Source: Pseudomonas flavescens (GTDB taxonomy: Bacteria; Pseudomonadota; Gammaproteobacteria; Pseudomonadales; Pseudomonadaceae). From it: a DNA stretch of 64,000 nt. Of this stretch, positions 10,311 through 19,115 are shown in pieces. Under the pieces are notes generated by a model. The model was not told where the DNA came from, ran no database searches, and was given only the letters and a program-made list of their open reading frames with translations. Location: positions 4,712,001-4,776,000 of the forward strand of contig NZ_JACBYV010000001.1 in the NCBI RefSeq assembly GCF_013408425.1, written 5' to 3'. Every line of letters starts with the position of its first letter. Position 1 is the stretch's first letter. The position numbers were made by a program, and so were the translations under genes.

Positions 10311-10829
10311 TCAGGCCTCGATAGCCAGTGGGTGGGCGGCGAACCAGGCCTTGGCCTGCTCCGGGATCACGCCGATGCCGTGAAAGGTCTTGACCTTCAG
10401 GCCGCGTGTTTCACCACGGTGGTAAAGCGCGCGAGCGCAGCTGTTGGGGAACACGCGGCTGAGCAGCAGGCGGCTGAGCGCGGCGGTATGGCCGAAGGGG
10501 GCTACCCAGTCGTTGACCCACAGACGGTCGCCGCTGCACCAGTCGGCTTCGTTCATTTCGATCGGCGAGTGGGTCAGGTAACGACGTTCGGTCGTCTCGT
10601 CCAGGCTCAGCCAGGCCAGATAAAAAACCGGGCTGCCGTTCTCACTACCAAGCACGAATTGGCGATGCTTGAGCGCCGGCAACAGCAGGCGCGACAGGCT
10701 GTGCAGGGGGGCATCGCGGTGGGCCTCGGAGTGCATCCACAGCCAGGTGGCGGCACCCAGCACGCTGGCCTCGTTCCACGGTTCGTCGAAGACGGCTGGG
10801 GCAGTGATGTCAAAGGTATCGAAGCGCAT
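10311..10829 (-). CDS. cdiC: Toxin-activating lysine-acyltransferase (HlyC/CdiC family)
   Basis: A 172-residue cytoplasmic protein of the RTX-toxin acyltransferase family. It transfers a fatty acyl group from acyl-ACP to toxin lysines in HlyC. The hallmark stretches are present: LGAATWLWMHSEAHRD, with the expected catalytic histidine at about residue 37, and SGDRLWVNDWVAPFG, with the expected catalytic aspartate at about residue 107. Length matches HlyC (about 170). It sits between cdiB (9-base gap) and cdiA (45-base gap) in one operon, the position of cdiC in CDI loci that carry one. The likely substrate is therefore CdiA, although no acylated lysine can be seen from sequence. Confidence 0.85.
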   Translation of the reverse strand: MRFDTFDITAPAVFDEPWNEASVLGAATWLWMHSEAHRDAPLHSLSRLLLPALKHRQFVLGSENGSPVFYLAWLSLDETTERRYLTHSPIEMNEADWCSGDRLWVNDWVAPFGHTAALSRLLLSRVFPNSCARALYHRGETRGLKVKTFHGIGVIPEQAKAWFAAHPLAIEA

Positions 10830-10838
10830 GGGCGATCC

Positions 10839-12584
10839 TCAGAACGACAGTACGACGGTGAAGGCACTGGTGAAGTCGGCGGTCTCGAAGCCGTCTGGCT
10901 TCTTCAGCGGTGTGCCCCAGGACCAGTCGTAGGAAAGATTGCGATACGACCCGCGCAGGCCGACCACGGCACCAGCCAGGCGCCGGCCGATCAGGTAGTC
11001 GGCGGAGTTGCCGCCGACCTCGCCGTAGTCCACGCCGGCGTAGAGTTCCTGGCCGCTGCTGCCAAGGGCCAGGCCCAGTTCGTTGCTTAGCGTCCAGCCG
11101 CGATCAGCCGAGAGGATGTTCTCGCCATCGAAGCCGCGTACCGTGTAGCGCCCGCCGATGCTGAAACGGTCCTGTGGCACCAGGTTCGTGCGGTTCCACT
11201 GGGCGCGCCAGGCGCCGATGTAGCGCAGGCGTTGATCGTAGGCATTGAAGGGCACCTGCCACTGGGCGTCGGCCTGGACGATCTTTGAGCGTGAAGTGCC
11301 GTCATCGAAAGGCTCCTCGATCGCCTTCAGGGCATCGTGCGCACCGGTGCCGCGGCGGTAGCTCAGGCCCAGGTCGAGCGTGGCCGGGCCGATGAACTCG
11401 CGATGGCCGATGCCCGCCTGCCAGCCGGCCATGCGCCGACGTTGTTGCTCGATTTCGGCGTCATCGATGAAGTTGTCCGAGCTGCGCGTCCACAGGCTGC
11501 CCCACAGGGTGGTCTTGCGCACCGCGTCGCGGTACACCAGACGCGAGAGGCGCATCTCGTTGTTGCGGCTTTCGCCGCGGTACTGGAAGTCCTCGTTCGC
11601 CCCGGCCACGGTCTGGTGGTAATCGTATTCGCTGCTGGTAAAAGCCAGCTGCCAATAACCGTAGGGCACCGAGTAATGCAGCGTATGGCCCTTCGAGCCG
11701 CGGTCGCCGTCCTCGCCACCGCCCAGGTCATGGTTGAAGCTGGCGTAGAACAGGTCGTTGAGCGTCAGCGGGTTGTCCAGCGACAGGGCAACGCTGCCCT
11801 GGTACTTGCCGGTGCTCTTGCTGCCGCCGTTATCCACGGACAGGCTCAGGCGTGCCGGGAAGCGCTGGCGCCAGGCGATCACCACATCGCTTTCGCCGGG
11901 GCCGGCATTGCTGGCGCTGGCCGGCACGATGCGGATATCGGCCTCTACCGTAGGGACGCGCTTGAAGTTTTCCAGGGCCTGCTCGATGTCGCGCAGGTTG
12001 AGCAGGTCGCCAGGGCTCGCCGGCAGGGCATTGAAGGTACTGGCGCGGTTGCTGGTGTCTGCGTCGAAGCGGATGTCGCTGATGCGCCCAGGCAGCAGCG
12101 TCAGGGTCAGGACGCCGCTGTTCAGGTCCTGTGCGCCCGCCAGCACACGGGTGGTGACGTAACCATTGGCGATGATCGCGTTCTGGATGCGCTTCATCGT
12201 CAGGTTGATGCCGCGCGAACCCAGGCAGCGGCCTGACGCCGGATCATCCTCGGGGTTGGCTGCATGCAGTGCCCACTGAAATTGCTCGGCAGCCTCGCCT
12301 GCCAGTTCAATGCTATCGATGCGGAAGCATGGCGTTTCGTTCTCCGGCAGACGGGCCTCGCCCTCATCCTGCTGCTGGGCTTCCAGGCGCACATCCGGCC
12401 GGGCTTCCAGTTGTTCGCGCAGTACACGGTCGCGCTCACGCTGGCGCAGCAGCTCCTCTTCGGGAGTGGCAGCCTGGGTGGCCTGGCTCAACGCCAAGGC
12501 GGCGAGCAGCAATGGGAAAACGCTGCGGCGAGCGCTGGCGTAGGTTGAGCGAGGCGAAACGCGACTCGGAGCGAGTGACTGCAT
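10839..12584 (-). CDS. cdiB: TpsB outer-membrane secretion porin (ShlB/FhaC/CdiB family)
   Basis: A 581-residue outer-membrane protein that exports CdiA in two-partner secretion. ATG 12584 is chosen because AGGGA lies upstream and a signal peptide follows at once (about residues 20-40, SVFPLLLAALALSQATQA). After it come a charged linker, a POTRA_2 region (about 75-150, with the disulfide-type cysteines in TPCFRID and GRCLGSRG), the ShlB-type POTRA (RIQNAIIANGYVTTRV), and a 16-strand barrel containing the loop-6 motif FSIGGRYTVRGFDGE. The protein ends in phenylalanine, as expected for the BAM signal. It is the first gene of the CDI operon (cdiB-cdiC-cdiA-immunity). Confidence 0.9.
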   Translation of the reverse strand: MQSLAPSRVSPRSTYASARRSVFPLLLAALALSQATQAATPEEELLRQRERDRVLREQLEARPDVRLEAQQQDEGEARLPENETPCFRIDSIELAGEAAEQFQWALHAANPEDDPASGRCLGSRGINLTMKRIQNAIIANGYVTTRVLAGAQDLNSGVLTLTLLPGRISDIRFDADTSNRASTFNALPASPGDLLNLRDIEQALENFKRVPTVEADIRIVPASASNAGPGESDVVIAWRQRFPARLSLSVDNGGSKSTGKYQGSVALSLDNPLTLNDLFYASFNHDLGGGEDGDRGSKGHTLHYSVPYGYWQLAFTSSEYDYHQTVAGANEDFQYRGESRNNEMRLSRLVYRDAVRKTTLWGSLWTRSSDNFIDDAEIEQQRRRMAGWQAGIGHREFIGPATLDLGLSYRRGTGAHDALKAIEEPFDDGTSRSKIVQADAQWQVPFNAYDQRLRYIGAWRAQWNRTNLVPQDRFSIGGRYTVRGFDGENILSADRGWTLSNELGLALGSSGQELYAGVDYGEVGGNSADYLIGRRLAGAVVGLRGSYRNLSYDWSWGTPLKKPDGFETADFTSAFTVVLSF

Positions 12585-12788
12585 GGCACATCCCTGTAGG
12601 CCGACGATAACGGTGTGAGGCAATGACCAGCGTGCAGGGCGATGCGTGCCGCTCCGCTTGCGCTGGACGTCTGGTCAGAGCGGAGGCTGGGGAAAAAGTT
12701 GCGGGGTGGAGGTGCCGTTCGTCGGGCTGGATGGTGGGTCTGTGATGCCGCTCACTTTCCGCCTGGGCTTTGCTTCAGGGGCGCGATC

Positions 12789-14228
12789 TCAGAGTATCGG
12801 CGAGATCAGTCGCGCCACGCGCATGCCCAGTTGCTGGAGGCGATGCACGTCGCGGCGGTCGGCGCCGACCAGTTCGCGGGACTGGCTGAAGTCGGTTTCC
12901 AGCATGGCCTCGACCTGGCGGGCGAACGCCGTGTCGACCGTCACCAGGGTGATCTCGAAGTTGAGGCGGAAGGAGCGGTTGTCGAGGTTGGCGCTGCCGA
13001 CCACGCCGATGTCCTGATCGATCAGCGCGACCTTCTGGTGCAGGAAGCCCGGCAGGTAGCGGAAGATTCTCACCCCCGCACGCAGTGCTTCCAGGGCGAA
13101 CAGGCTGGACGCCGCATAGACGATGCGATGATCCGGCCGCGATGGCAGCAGGATGCGCACGTCCACGCCGCGCAGCACGGCCAGGCGCAGCGCGGCGAAC
13201 AGGGCTTCGTCGGGAATGAAGTAGGGGCTGGTCAGCCAGATGCGTTCGCGGGCTGCGTTGAGCATTTCCACGAACAGCAACGAACAGGTTTCCTGGGCGT
13301 CCGCCGGGCCGCTGGTGATCACCTGGCAGAGCATGCCTTCATCCGGGTAGCGTTCCGGTAGCAGCAGTGGTGGTAGTTTGCGGGTCGCCCAGAACCAGTC
13401 CTCGGCGAAGGACTCCTGCAGGCAGGCCACGGCCGGACCGTGCACTTCCACATGGGTGTCACGCCAGGGCGACAGGCTCGGTTTCTCGCCGAGATATTCG
13501 TCGCCGACGTTATGACCGCCCAGGAAGCCCCGCTCGCCATCGACCACCACGATCTTGCGGTGGTTGCGGAAATTCAGCTGGAAGCGATTGAACAGACCAC
13601 CACCGGTGGGAAACGCGTGCATGAACACGCCGCCTTCGCGCAGGCGTTTGATATAGCGGCGTGGAAGGGCGTGGCTGCCCACCGCATCGAACAGAAAGTG
13701 CACCTGCACGCCCGCCGCAGCGCGCTCGAGCAGAACGTCCTGCAGGCGACGACCAAGCTTGTCGTCGTGGACGATGAAGAACTGGATGAGGATCACCTGG
13801 CGCGCCTCGGCCAGTGCCTGGAAGATCGCCTCGAAGGTCGCCTTGCCATCGATCAGCAGGCTCACCTGATTGTTCGCCAGGCAGGGCATGCGACCCAGCC
13901 GCGGCAGGGCACGTAGCTGGCCGTAAGCTTCAGATTCGCCGGCTGCGATGGCTTCCTCGACCCAGGGACGCCAGTCGAGGGCGGCCATGGCCTTGTGCAT
14001 CTGCTTGTCCACCTGACGGCGGGCTTCGATGTAGGCGTAAAAGCGGCTGCGCCCGAAAACCACGTAGGGCAGCAGCGTCAGGTAGGGCATGAAGAATAGC
14101 GACAACGCCCAGGCGATGGCGCCCTGAGCGGTACGTACGGTAAGGATCGCGTGCACGGCAGCTATCGCCCCGAGGCCGTGAATCGCCGCGATCAGATAGC
14201 CGAAGAAATGCTGTATGCCGAATTCCAT
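12789..14228 (-). CDS. cls: Cardiolipin synthase (phospholipase D superfamily)
   Basis: A 479-residue inner-membrane enzyme that joins two phosphatidylglycerol molecules to cardiolipin and glycerol. ATG 14228 was chosen over an upstream start because the protein then begins MEFGIQ, matching Pseudomonas homologues. Two transmembrane helices occupy about residues 8-60. Two HKD motifs are intact: H223-x-K225-x4-D230 followed by [11 protein letters not shown], and H397-x-K399-x4-D404 followed by GSANLDNRS. Length is normal for bacterial Cls. It is transcribed alone, between the CDI locus and the IclR gene. No special regulation is visible. Confidence 0.93.
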   Translation of the reverse strand: MEFGIQHFFGYLIAAIHGLGAIAAVHAILTVRTAQGAIAWALSLFFMPYLTLLPYVVFGRSRFYAYIEARRQVDKQMHKAMAALDWRPWVEEAIAAGESEAYGQLRALPRLGRMPCLANNQVSLLIDGKATFEAIFQALAEARQVILIQFFIVHDDKLGRRLQDVLLERAAAGVQVHFLFDAVGSHALPRRYIKRLREGGVFMHAFPTGGGLFNRFQLNFRNHRKIVVVDGERGFLGGHNVGDEYLGEKPSLSPWRDTHVEVHGPAVACLQESFAEDWFWATRKLPPLLLPERYPDEGMLCQVITSGPADAQETCSLLFVEMLNAARERIWLTSPYFIPDEALFAALRLAVLRGVDVRILLPSRPDHRIVYAASSLFALEALRAGVRIFRYLPGFLHQKVALIDQDIGVVGSANLDNRSFRLNFEITLVTVDTAFARQVEAMLETDFSQSRELVGADRRDVHRLQQLGMRVARLISPIL

Positions 14229-14323
14229 TGCCGTTCGCTTATTGGCTGCTGTGCCAGCATAGACCACGCTATCGACGCGACGTCACCGATAGAAATCAGC
14301 GTTCCACGTGAAACCCCGGTGAT

Positions 14324-15103
14324 TCAGGCCGCCCGGTAGCCGGCGCTTCGCGATATCTGGGCGGCACTGGTCAGAAGGGTTTCACGCAGGGTTTGGCGAT
14401 TGGCTTCGTCGTCCATCACGGCATCCGGCCCGGACAGGTTGATGGCGGCGACGATATGCCCGCTGTGATCCCGTACCGGGGCGGCGATGGCGGTGGAGTA
14501 GTCCGAGCGATGCAGGACGAAGCCACGGGCGCGATCCTCGTCGCTCATGCGCAGCAGTTCTGGCAGCGTCTTCGGTGCGGGGGCCGGGTAGCCGTCCAGG
14601 CGTACGTGTGCATAGAGCCCCGCCAGGGCGTTTTCATCCAGCTCGCTGAGCAGTACGCGGCCCAGGGCGGTGACGTGGCACGGCAGGCGCGTGCCGATCG
14701 GCACGTTGACCGACAGCCGCTGGGCGGCGAAGGCGCGGTACAGATAGACCACCTCGGAGTGTTCGCGGATGCCCAGATGGCAGGACATCGAGGTACGGTC
14801 GCGCAGGGTGTTGAGGTGCGGCATGGCGATATCCACCAGGTCGCGACTGGCCAGATAGGCGAAGCCGTCGCACAGCACCTGGGGGCCGAGTTCGTAGTTG
14901 TTGGTGCCCAGCTTGTTCAGGTAACCCATGTCGGTGAGGGTGACCAGAATACGGTAGATGGCCGAGACGCTGACGCCCAGGCGCTCGGCGATGAGGTTGC
15001 TGCTCAGGCTGCGCTCGCTGGCATTGAACATCTGCAGGATGCCGAGCCCGCGTTGCAGCGCCGGGACGCGGTAGTCGGTCAGCTCTTCTTTATCGGCGGC
15101 CAT
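14324..15103 (-). CDS. IclR-family transcriptional regulator
   Basis: A 259-residue regulator. A winged HTH lies at about residues 12-75 (VPALQRGLGILQMF...LGVSVSAIYRILVTL) and an IclR effector-binding GAF-like domain at about 85-255, with the typical GTRLPCHVTALGRVLL and DYSTAIAAPVRD segments. ATG 15103 is chosen because the homologous region begins there; the upstream open frame runs through repeat DNA. It lies 131 bases downstream of mgdD in the same orientation, so it is a candidate regulator of the N-methylglutamate dehydrogenase operon. The link is positional only, and the intervening hairpin repeat may separate the transcripts. Confidence 0.85.
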   Translation of the reverse strand: MAADKEELTDYRVPALQRGLGILQMFNASERSLSSNLIAERLGVSVSAIYRILVTLTDMGYLNKLGTNNYELGPQVLCDGFAYLASRDLVDIAMPHLNTLRDRTSMSCHLGIREHSEVVYLYRAFAAQRLSVNVPIGTRLPCHVTALGRVLLSELDENALAGLYAHVRLDGYPAPAPKTLPELLRMSDEDRARGFVLHRSDYSTAIAAPVRDHSGHIVAAINLSGPDAVMDDEANRQTLRETLLTSAAQISRSAGYRAA

Positions 15104-15174
15104 GGGCGAGTCTCTTTCATGGATGGCTCCCGCGTTCCTGAGTGGGAGTATCAGGTGCGTCACAGGATCAGCAG

Positions 15175-15227
15175 CGGACGCGGAGCGTCCTTGGCAGGCG
15201 TTCCCACGCGGCAGCGTGGGAACGATC
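15175..15227. repeat. Double-hairpin genus-type repeat
   Basis: Two adjacent hairpins: GGACGC/GCGTCC (15176-15190) and a perfect 10-base stem GTTCCCACGC/GCGTGGGAAC around a 4-base loop (15200-15223). This pattern recurs in many Pseudomonas genomes as intergenic repeats; a degenerate relative lies at about 63200-63250. It sits between mgdD and the IclR gene and could act as a transcriptional attenuator or terminator for the mgd operon. Confidence 0.7.
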
Positions 15228-15234
15228 ATCGGCC

Positions 15235-15909
15235 TTATTTCAGCGCTTCGATCCCCGCCGGCTTGCCACCGAACTCTTGCATGGCATCGAGCAGCGCGCC
15301 CCACAGGTAATGCGCCGAAGCGCGGTCGCACAACAACTGGAACACTGGCAGCTTTTCCGTGCCTGCGTTGACCACGATGGCATTGAGGCGCGCCACCGAG
15401 GTCTGTGCCACTGCGCCGATCGAAAAGGCATCGGCGCCTAGATCGACACCGCAGACCTTGGCCAGCAGTTCAGGCAGGTGCGCACCGGTCAGTGCCAGCC
15501 AGGCGTGGCTGTCCTGACGGGGCAGCAGGTAGCTGGCCTGGCCGTCGTCGTAGCGCCAGCCGGCTTCATCGGAGGCGATGCGGGCACCACCGTCGGTCAG
15601 GCTGCCGAGCAGGAAATACTCGGTCTGCGACAGGCGCAGCACCAGCTCGCCGCTGCTCTGCAGACGCGCCTGATTGGGTGCATCTGGCAGTTGATAACCC
15701 TTGCCCTGCAGATAGGCCGCGCTATCGGTGCCACGCAAGCCGAGCCGTGGCAGATTGCTCAGGTCGATCAGTGCGCAGCGTTGCAGTTGTTCGCTGTCGC
15801 TTTGCGAGCCGGCGACGAACAGTCGCTCGCCCAGCAGCGTCAGCGGTGCGTTGCCATACAGGTCGTAGAGAGGGCTGCGTTCGGTATGGTCGCGAATGGT
15901 CAGGCTCAT
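15235..15909 (-). CDS. mgdD: N-methylglutamate dehydrogenase subunit D (sarcosine oxidase gamma homologue)
   Basis: A 224-residue protein homologous to the gamma subunit of heterotetrameric sarcosine oxidase (SoxG), a GcvT/YgfZ-like fold without cofactors of its own. ATG 15909 is preferred to a GTG six bases upstream; both overlap or abut the mgdC stop (arrangement GTGATCATG), so translation is coupled. The conserved ALIDLSNLPRLGLRG and SHAWLALTG segments are visible. It is the last gene of purU-folD-mgdABCD. SoxG is the generic alternative name. The N-methylglutamate assignment comes from co-location with gmaS and mgsABC rather than from residues in this subunit. Confidence 0.82.
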   Translation of the reverse strand: MSLTIRDHTERSPLYDLYGNAPLTLLGERLFVAGSQSDSEQLQRCALIDLSNLPRLGLRGTDSAAYLQGKGYQLPDAPNQARLQSSGELVLRLSQTEYFLLGSLTDGGARIASDEAGWRYDDGQASYLLPRQDSHAWLALTGAHLPELLAKVCGVDLGADAFSIGAVAQTSVARLNAIVVNAGTEKLPVFQLLCDRASAHYLWGALLDAMQEFGGKPAGIEALK

Positions 15910-15911
15910 GA

Positions 15912-18809
15912 TCACAGCTCCTGGCGTTTGCTTTCAGGGTCGAAGAACGGCAGTTGCACCACCGCGGCCTGGACAATTTCACCGCCTTCCACGCGAATCG
16001 GAATCTGCGTGCCGGGCGTAGCCTGATCGGCGCCCGCGTAGGCCATGCCGATGATCGCGCCGACGGTCTCGGAGTATTCGCACGAGGTGACGTTGCCGCT
16101 GATGTCCGGGCCCTTGAGCACCAGATGGCCTTCCAGCGGTTTGGTGCTGCCCCTGGGCAGGGTGAAGCCCACCAGCTTGCGTTTGAGGGGCTGCGCTTCG
16201 AGGATCTCGATGCTGCGTTTGCCAACGAAGAAGGGCTTCTTGCGGCCGATGGCCCAGCCCATGTCGATCTCCGCAGGGTGGGTCATGCCATCGGTGTCCT
16301 GGCTGATGATCACGTGGCCTTTTTCCAGGCGCAGCAGGCGCTGGGTTTCCACCCCGAACGGGCGGATGCCCTCGGCCTTGCCGGCCTCCATCAGCGCATC
16401 CCAGAGGTGCTCGCCGAAGCGCGCCGGCACGTGGATCTCGTAACCCAGCTCGCCGACGAAACCGACCCGCAGCAGCCGCGCCGGCACCCCGGCAACGCTG
16501 CCCTCACGCACGCCGAGATAGGGGAAGCCCTCAGCGCCAAGGTCGACATCGCTGCAGAGCTTTTCCAGTACCTGGCGCGACAGCGGCCCGGCCAGGTTGA
16601 CCGCGGCGAAGGCGGCACTGACGTTGGCGATGTCGACGTTCAGGCGCCACTGCGCATTCCACTTGAGCATGCTGCGGTAGACGCGATCCACGCCGCTGGT
16701 GGTCGCCGATACGTAGAAGTGCTGCTCGGCCAGGCGGCAGGCCACCCCGTCATCGATCACCACGCCATCCTCGGCGGTCATCAGCGCGTAGCGGGTACGG
16801 CCGACGGCGAGCTTCTTGAAACCGAAGGTATACATGCGTTCCAGCAGCTCGGCGGCATCCGGCCCGCGGATGTCGAGGCCGCCCAGGGTGGACACGTCGA
16901 TCAGGCCGACCTTCTCACGCACATGGCGGGCCTCGGCCTGCATGCAGGCTTCACGATCTTCGGCCTTGCCGTAGAACGCCGGGCGCTGCCAGACGCCTGC
17001 CGGCATCAGCCTGGCGCCGAGCTCGACATGACGGCGGTGCATGGCGGTCTGGCGATAGGGGTCGAAGCCGCGGCCGGCGATGTGCGCGAGCTTCTCCGCC
17101 GAGAAGGGCGGGCGCGCCGTGGTCACGCCGGTTTCGCTGACGCTGCGGCCGGTGGCATCGGCGACCAGGCGCGCCGTGGGCAGCGCCGAGTGACGTCCCT
17201 GGGACGGCCCCATGCCGACGGTGGAGAAGCGCTTGACCAGTTGCACGTCGCGGTAGCCGTGACGGGTGGCGTTGACGATATCGCGGATCTGCAGGTCTTC
17301 GTCGAAGTCGACGAATTCCTTGCCCTGGGGGTGGGCGAAGATCGGCCAGGGGAAGTTGACCCGGCTGTCGTCCTTGTCCGCGCCGTCTCCCGGAGCGCCG
17401 CCCAGATCGAGGTCGACGAGGGCTTCGCTGGCGGCGCGCTGACCGTCGGCGATTACCCGCTGCAGGTCGTGGCGGCCGTTCACCGAGCCGGCTACGCGGA
17501 GCATCTTCGGCAGGTTATGGATCGAGAACGCCGCATGTTCGTCGGCGTAACGCAGGCTGCCGCCGGCCTGGCAGAGCAACTGGTAGACCGGCATGTAACC
17601 GGCGGACATGCACAACAGGTCGCAATCGATCCGCGTGCTGGCCTCGGCCACCTTGCCTCGAGCGCTGATACGCCTGACGTCGACAGCGCTGATGTGGCGC
17701 GCGTGCTTGTCGGCGAGCGCTTCATACACGGTGTGTCCGGCGTGGCAGGGAATGCCCTTGGCTTGCACCGCAGTGACCAGGCCGGGCGTATCGATACGCT
17801 CGCGCATGTCGACCACCGCGGCGACCTCCACACCCGCGTCAAACAGATCGAGGGCGGCCAGGTAGCCGTCATCGTTGCCGGTCAGTACCACCGCGCGCTT
17901 GCCCGGTTTCACCGCGTACAGGCGCATCAGACGCTGGGCGGCACTGGTCAGCATTACCCCCGGCAGGTCGTTGTTGCGGAAGATCACCGGCTGGTCGAAG
18001 GAGCCGCTGGCGATGATGCACTGCCTGGCGCGCACCTTGTACAGGCGGTTGCCCTGGATCACCGGCAGGTAGTTGTCGGCGAACCAGGCGTTGCACAGGG
18101 CGTGGTCGAGCACGCGGATATTGGCATGGCCCTTCACCGCACTGACCAGTTCTTCGCGCAGGCCCATGGCGGCATTGGCGTCGAGGCCGAAGCGGGCGTA
18201 GGTCAGCGAGCCGCCGAGTACCGGGCTCTGTTCGATCAGCAGTACCTTGGCACCGCCGTTGGCCGCGTGCAGGGCGGCGGACAGGCCCGCTGGGCCGGAG
18301 CCGATCACTGCCAGGTCGCAGAACAGGTAGGCCTTGTCGTGATAGGTCGGCTCGAACCCGAGGTCGAGCACGCCGAGGCCGGCCTTCTTGCGGATCAGCG
18401 GTTCCCAGCGCTTCCACATGCCCTTGGGCTTGTAGAACGCGCGGTAGTAGAAACCTACCGGCATGAACTTGGAGAACTTGCCGAGAATCGCGTCGCGGTC
18501 CTTCTCCAGGCTGCCATTGACGTTCTGTGGGGTGACGCTGATACCGGCAGCGAGCGGGTAGTCGTCCGCCAGCACGTTGGGTTCGTCCGGCAGTTGCACC
18601 AGGGTGTTGGCATCCTGGCCGGCCATGGTCAGCGGGCCGCGGGGGCGGTGGTACTTGAACGAGCGCGACAGCAGCCAGCGGCCATCGCCAGCCAGGGCGC
18701 TGGCGACGGTATCGCCGGCAAAGCCCTGGCACGAGCGGCCGTCGAAGCTGAAGGTCAGTGGTCTGTTGCGGTCGATCAACAACCCCATGGGAGCGGGCAG
18801 GCGGTTCAT
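15912..18809 (-). CDS. mgdC: N-methylglutamate dehydrogenase subunit C (sarcosine oxidase alpha homologue)
   Basis: A 965-residue large subunit. Order: an N-terminal ferredoxin-like/FAD-associated part (FDGRSCQGFAGDTVASAL), a dinucleotide-binding domain with GSGPAGLSAALHAA at about residue 170, a second nucleotide-binding part, and a C-terminal GcvT-type folate-binding domain (from about residue 600; LIDVSTLGGLDIRGPDAAELLERMYT ... GELGYEIHVPARFGEHLW). In the tetrameric enzymes this subunit binds NAD and passes the methylene group to tetrahydrofolate. It is slightly shorter than classical SoxA (about 1000). Its start overlaps the mgdB stop as ATGA. With FolD and PurU upstream, the predicted reaction is N-methylglutamate + THF -> glutamate + 5,10-methylene-THF. 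Confidence 0.85.
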   Translation of the reverse strand: MNRLPAPMGLLIDRNRPLTFSFDGRSCQGFAGDTVASALAGDGRWLLSRSFKYHRPRGPLTMAGQDANTLVQLPDEPNVLADDYPLAAGISVTPQNVNGSLEKDRDAILGKFSKFMPVGFYYRAFYKPKGMWKRWEPLIRKKAGLGVLDLGFEPTYHDKAYLFCDLAVIGSGPAGLSAALHAANGGAKVLLIEQSPVLGGSLTYARFGLDANAAMGLREELVSAVKGHANIRVLDHALCNAWFADNYLPVIQGNRLYKVRARQCIIASGSFDQPVIFRNNDLPGVMLTSAAQRLMRLYAVKPGKRAVVLTGNDDGYLAALDLFDAGVEVAAVVDMRERIDTPGLVTAVQAKGIPCHAGHTVYEALADKHARHISAVDVRRISARGKVAEASTRIDCDLLCMSAGYMPVYQLLCQAGGSLRYADEHAAFSIHNLPKMLRVAGSVNGRHDLQRVIADGQRAASEALVDLDLGGAPGDGADKDDSRVNFPWPIFAHPQGKEFVDFDEDLQIRDIVNATRHGYRDVQLVKRFSTVGMGPSQGRHSALPTARLVADATGRSVSETGVTTARPPFSAEKLAHIAGRGFDPYRQTAMHRRHVELGARLMPAGVWQRPAFYGKAEDREACMQAEARHVREKVGLIDVSTLGGLDIRGPDAAELLERMYTFGFKKLAVGRTRYALMTAEDGVVIDDGVACRLAEQHFYVSATTSGVDRVYRSMLKWNAQWRLNVDIANVSAAFAAVNLAGPLSRQVLEKLCSDVDLGAEGFPYLGVREGSVAGVPARLLRVGFVGELGYEIHVPARFGEHLWDALMEAGKAEGIRPFGVETQRLLRLEKGHVIISQDTDGMTHPAEIDMGWAIGRKKPFFVGKRSIEILEAQPLKRKLVGFTLPRGSTKPLEGHLVLKGPDISGNVTSCEYSETVGAIIGMAYAGADQATPGTQIPIRVEGGEIVQAAVVQLPFFDPESKRQEL

Positions 18810-19102
18810 TGGGCGGCCTCCGGTGCGGCGAAATCGACACGCTGGTCGAACAGTTCACGAGGGTCGAAGGTACGCAGGATCTCGTCGCTGCCGGTGTGGC
18901 GCTCGGCCAGGAACCAGTAGCTCGACGGCGTGTGCATCCACCATTCGGTGACCACACCGAGCAGGTTCTCGCTGTTGAACACGTAGTCGGCCCATTGCGC
19001 GACGCTGCAGGTCGTCGGGTCGGGCATGTGCTTGAGTTCGCCGCCGTAGGTGAATTCGCTGATGTTGCGCGGCCCGTTGAGCGGGCAAGTCATGATCTTC
19101 AT
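18806..19102 (-). CDS. mgdB: N-methylglutamate dehydrogenase subunit B (sarcosine oxidase delta homologue)
   Basis: A 98-residue subunit of the SoxD family (delta). The family core is visible: MTCPLNGPRNISEFTYGGE at the start and WADYVF...GVVTEWWMHTPSSYWFLAERH in the middle. Classical SoxD binds zinc through a CPxCG pair and a later His-x3-Cys pair. Here the second cysteine is replaced (CPLNG) and the late cysteine is absent (HTPSSYW), so the zinc site appears lost. This marks it off from true sarcosine oxidase and fits a divergent N-methylglutamate dehydrogenase-type complex. It starts 13 bases after mgdA and overlaps mgdC by four bases. Confidence 0.82.
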   Translation of the reverse strand: MKIMTCPLNGPRNISEFTYGGELKHMPDPTTCSVAQWADYVFNSENLLGVVTEWWMHTPSSYWFLAERHTGSDEILRTFDPRELFDQRVDFAAPEAAQ

Positions 19103-19115
19103 TGGCTGTAACCCG

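Noticed and set aside
15954..18920. A 988-codon open frame antisense to mgdC
   Set aside because: It is the high-GC shadow of mgdC/mgdB: low-complexity Ala/Gly/His-rich product, no domain and no ribosome-binding site. The minus-strand frames have clear homology.
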